The translations under genes were made by a program, and so were the position numbers. A stretch of 8,369 bases of DNA from Verrucomicrobiaceae bacterium. Lineage in GTDB: Bacteria > Verrucomicrobiota > Verrucomicrobiia > Verrucomicrobiales > Verrucomicrobiaceae. The DNA is taken from contig CANHTV010000135.1 in assembly GCA_947463285.1 (NCBI GenBank), forward strand, positions 1 to 8,369, written 5' to 3'. Each line of letters starts with the position of its first letter. The stretch's first letter is position 1. The notes under the pieces are model-generated. The model was not told where the DNA came from. It was given only the letters and a program-made list of their open reading frames with translations, and ran no database searches. This document shows positions 5,967 to 8,369 of this stretch, one piece after another.

Positions 5967-7156
5967 GCGCATCTCTCCCCAGTTCATCCCCCGAGGCCAA
6001 TCCCTTCGCCGGCAATCAATCGGCTGTGCAACGCCGTGAAACCACTGTGCGCTGGCTGCTGAGGCTGAGTACCTTTTTCATCGTCGCCGTGACCGTGGCG
6101 ATCGTGATGCACATTCTTGTTAAAGGCCTGCCCATCACCCTGCGCAGTGAGTTTCCCTATGTGAATGTGAAGTTCCTCACCGAACTGCCGGGCACACTGC
6201 ATGTGATCTTCGACAAGCAGGGCAACGCCACGGAAACCGATGTCAACGGAGCCGATGAAATCAAAAAGCAGCTGGGCGAAAATTTTCGTGAGGAAAAAAC
6301 CATCTCATACTCTGGCGGCGGCATCCTGGGTCCCATTGTCGGCACCGCTCTGCTTGTCGTGGTGAGCGTGAGCGTGGCTCTGTTTCTGGGTGTTTGCAGT
6401 GCCATTTATCTGAGCGAATACGCCAGCAAAGGCAAGCGTGTGGAAATGATCCGGCTCGCGATTCTCAATCTCGCCGGCGTGCCATCGGTGGTGTTTGGAC
6501 TCTTCGGACTCGGTGCCTTCGTTTTATCCGCCCCCGTGCTGACGGACGCCCCACTGGAGCGCAGTCTTTTCAGCATCCCGCTGGGTCTGACTTACCTGAG
6601 TTTTCAAGGCTGGGACACCTGCGTGCTGAGTGGAGGTTTCACCCTCGCGTTCGTCATTCTTCCCGTCATCATCACCGCCAGTGAGCAGTGTCTGCAAGCT
6701 GTCCCCCATGGTTTTCGCGAAACTAGCATGGCACTCGGTGCCACGCGTTGGCAGACCATCTGGCGTGCCGTGCTGCCCTTTGCCACACCGGGTATTCTCA
6801 CCAGTAGCATCCTCGGCATCGCCCGTGCGGCGGGGGAAACAGCACCCATCATGTTCACGGCGGCCCTGGCCTTCAAAGACAAGCTGCCCTGGCAAAAAGA
6901 CCTGCCACCCCTGCCAGCTGATGCTGGTTTATTCGCTCACTGGGAACAAAGCGTGGAGCGTTTTCTTGGCATCTTCACCGAGTCCGTGCAGGCCCTGCCC
7001 TATCATATTTACACCCTGGCTGCGCGAATCCCGCACAACGAGTACTCTGAGCGTGCGCAATATGGCTCGGTCTTCGTCTTTCTCCTCCTCGTTGCTTCCC
7101 TGGCTGCGACCTCGATCTGGATGCGCCGGCGTTTGCGTGGCAAGTACAAGTGGTGA
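5963..7156 (+). CDS. pstA: Phosphate ABC transporter permease PstA
   Basis: This is the second inner-membrane channel subunit, partner of PstC. It starts at ATG 5963 within the ATGA overlap with pstC, so translation is probably coupled. The product has 397 residues against roughly 280-300 in typical PstA. TM1 is about residues 33-54; the conserved FLTELP (71-76) and GGGILGPIVGT (118-128) are separated by about 40 extra residues, where a shorter linker is usual. The EAA loop is RETSMALGATRWQTIWRAVLP (from residue 252). RAAGETAPIMFTA (288-300) and ALPYHIYTLA (344-353) are hallmark PstA motifs, with roughly 30 extra residues between them. The end RRRLRGKYKW is basic and cytoplasmic. The N-terminal 30 residues are polar. 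Assignment as PstA rather than a second PstC rests on the GGGI and GETAP motifs and on gene order. Confidence 0.9.
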   Translation: MSASLPSSSPEANPFAGNQSAVQRRETTVRWLLRLSTFFIVAVTVAIVMHILVKGLPITLRSEFPYVNVKFLTELPGTLHVIFDKQGNATETDVNGADEIKKQLGENFREEKTISYSGGGILGPIVGTALLVVVSVSVALFLGVCSAIYLSEYASKGKRVEMIRLAILNLAGVPSVVFGLFGLGAFVLSAPVLTDAPLERSLFSIPLGLTYLSFQGWDTCVLSGGFTLAFVILPVIITASEQCLQAVPHGFRETSMALGATRWQTIWRAVLPFATPGILTSSILGIARAAGETAPIMFTAALAFKDKLPWQKDLPPLPADAGLFAHWEQSVERFLGIFTESVQALPYHIYTLAARIPHNEYSERAQYGSVFVFLLLVASLAATSIWMRRRLRGKYKW

Positions 7157-7173
7157 GTGAACTACCCTTCTTG

Positions 7174-7962
7174 ATGTCCAACCCCTCTTCCAGTCCCGCA
7201 ACATCTGCCCCCATCGTCGAGATTCGCGACATGGACTTTAGCTATGGCTCCAAGATCGCCTTGCATGACATCCAATTGGCCGTGGAGCGTCGGCGAGTCA
7301 CGGCTCTCATTGGCCCCTCCGGCTGTGGTAAAAGCACGCTGCTGCGCTGCATCAATCGCATGAATGACCGCGTCCCCAGCGCCCGCGTCACTCGTGGTGC
7401 CGTGCTGGTCAAAGGTAAGAACATCCATGACGAAGATGTGGATCTCACCCAACTGCGCAAACAGGTGGGCATGGTGTTTCAGAAGTCGAATCCCTTCCCG
7501 AAGAGCATCTACGAAAACGTCGCCTACGGCCTGCGCGTGCATGGCGAAAACAATGTCGAGGTGCTGGATGACGCCGTCGAGCGCGCCCTGCGTTCCGCCG
7601 CTTTGTGGGATGAATTGAAGGATCGCCTCCAAGCTCATGCCCTTGGCCTTTCCGGAGGCCAGCAGCAGCGCCTCTGCATCGCCCGAGCCATCGCAACCCA
7701 GCCTGATGTGTTGCTCATGGATGAGCCCTGCTCGGCGCTTGATCCCATCGCCACTCTGAAGATCGAGGAGCTCATCCACCAGTTCGCACGCGACTTCAGC
7801 GTCATCATCGTCACCCACAACATGCAGCAGGCGGTCCGCGTGAGTGACTACACGGCTTTTCTTCATCTCGGCAAACTCATCGAGTTCAGTCCCACGGAGC
7901 TGATGTTCGAGCGCCCGAAGGAAAAGCTCACAGAATCCTATCTTCGCGGCACTTTTAGTTAA
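7174..7962 (+). CDS. pstB1: Phosphate ABC transporter ATP-binding protein PstB, copy 1
   Basis: This ATPase subunit drives PstCA. All nucleotide-binding motifs are intact: Walker A GPSGCGKST (47-55), Q-loop Q103 in MVFQKSNPFPKSIYENVAYG, signature LSGGQQQR (159-166), Walker B VLLMDEP (179-185) with E184, D-loop SALD, and H215 in THNMQQA. NPFP and CSALDPIAT are characteristic of PstB. From ATG 7174 the protein has 262 residues, the normal length. In-frame GTG codons at 7150 and 7153 would overlap the end of pstA (the GTG at 7153 in GTGA) and add seven or eight residues; coupling favours them and the N-terminal sequence MSNPSSS favours the ATG, so the start is open. The second pstB gene begins 19 nt after the stop. 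Confidence 0.92.
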   Translation: MSNPSSSPATSAPIVEIRDMDFSYGSKIALHDIQLAVERRRVTALIGPSGCGKSTLLRCINRMNDRVPSARVTRGAVLVKGKNIHDEDVDLTQLRKQVGMVFQKSNPFPKSIYENVAYGLRVHGENNVEVLDDAVERALRSAALWDELKDRLQAHALGLSGGQQQRLCIARAIATQPDVLLMDEPCSALDPIATLKIEELIHQFARDFSVIIVTHNMQQAVRVSDYTAFLHLGKLIEFSPTELMFERPKEKLTESYLRGTFS

Positions 7963-7981
7963 GCCAAAACGATTTTTTTGC

Positions 7982-8369
7982 ATGTCTTCAGCCTCGCCAG
8001 ACACCTCGGACAGCCGCTTCATCCAGATGGAGAGGTTTAATTATGCGTATGGCGACCATCAGGTGCTTTTTGACGTCGATCTGGATATTCATCGCGAAGA
8101 CATCACCGCCCTCATCGGACCTTCTGGCTGTGGCAAAAGCACCCTATTGCGCTCCATCAACCGCATCAACGACCTCGTCGAAACCGCCCGTGTCGTCAGC
8201 GGCAAGATCAAGATCGACGGCATCGATATTTACACACCCAAGGTGGATGTCATCAGCCTCCGCCGCAATGTCGGCATGGTATTTCAAAAGTACAATCCCT
8301 TCCCCCGCTCCATCTTTGAAAACGCGGTCTATGGCCTGCGCATCGCCGGGATCAAGGACAAGCATGAAC
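7982..8369 (+). CDS. pstB2: Phosphate ABC transporter ATP-binding protein PstB, copy 2 (cut by window end)
   Basis: The frame is open from ATG 7982 to the end of the window and encodes the first 129 residues of a second PstB. Walker A GPSGCGKST (46-54) and the Q-loop MVFQKYNPFPRSIFENAVYG (from residue 99, Q102) are present, and NPFP marks it as PstB. The signature, Walker B and H-loop lie beyond the window. It is clearly paralogous to copy 1 but not a recent duplicate: surrounding residues differ at many positions (for example KSNPFPKSIYENV against KYNPFPRSIFENA). The 19-nt gap after pstB1 holds a T7 run (7973-7979) but no hairpin, so the two are probably co-transcribed. Tandem pstB genes are known in Bacillus subtilis and other Firmicutes, where the division of labour is unsettled. 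phoU would be expected further downstream. Confidence 0.9.
   Translation, partial: MSSASPDTSDSRFIQMERFNYAYGDHQVLFDVDLDIHREDITALIGPSGCGKSTLLRSINRINDLVETARVVSGKIKIDGIDIYTPKVDVISLRRNVGMVFQKYNPFPRSIFENAVYGLRIAGIKDKHE

Noticed and set aside
7963..7981. T7 run between pstB1 and pstB2 as a terminator
   Set aside because: No GC-rich stem precedes it, and the following gene starts within 19 nt.
7162..8022. 286-codon open frame on the - strand opposite pstB1
   Set aside because: Antisense shadow of a PstB with every catalytic motif intact; the product resembles no family.

Overview
The window looks like chromosomal DNA of a Gram-negative bacterium of moderate G+C content, most plausibly Verrucomicrobiota. 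This placement is an inference from three things: a DUF1080-family protein, the scarcity of clear Shine-Dalgarno sequences, and enlarged Pst permeases. No rRNA or other marker gene is present to settle it. All intact genes are on the + strand. No tRNA, rRNA, CRISPR array, insertion sequence or prophage was recognised.

Layout. Bases 1-393 are the 3' end of a DUF1080 (3-keto-disaccharide hydrolase-like) gene, followed by a hairpin terminator. Bases 537-2306 hold a compact three-gene cluster: hslO (Hsp33 redox-switch chaperone), an A-type iron-sulfur carrier of the IscA/ErpA family, and hscB (J-domain co-chaperone). The common theme is iron-sulfur cluster assembly and thiol or oxidative-stress protection. 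No iscS, iscU, hscA or fdx gene is nearby. Bases 2307-3065 contain no intact gene. On the - strand there is an eroded reading frame (about 2374-2883) interrupted by two TAA codons. It is followed by a well-formed - strand terminator that also separates it from convergent hscB. The rest of the gap (about 2884-3065) is the pstS upstream region, with four copies of TGTTAC on the + strand, two of them 22 bp apart.

Bases 3126-8369 are a phosphate-specific ABC transporter operon: pstS (periplasmic phosphate-binding protein), pstC and pstA (permeases), pstB1 (ATPase) and the start of a second ATPase gene, pstB2, cut by the window end. PstS captures phosphate and delivers it to the PstC-PstA channel, which is driven by PstB ATPase subunits. 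A perfect 11-bp hairpin lies between pstS and pstC. pstC and pstA overlap by 4 bp, and pstA and pstB1 are adjacent or overlapping.

The most unusual content is in the Pst system. PstC is about twice the usual size because some 300 mostly helical, charged residues are inserted after TM1, predicted to lie in the periplasm where PstS docks. PstA also has extra segments, and two distinct pstB genes are in tandem.
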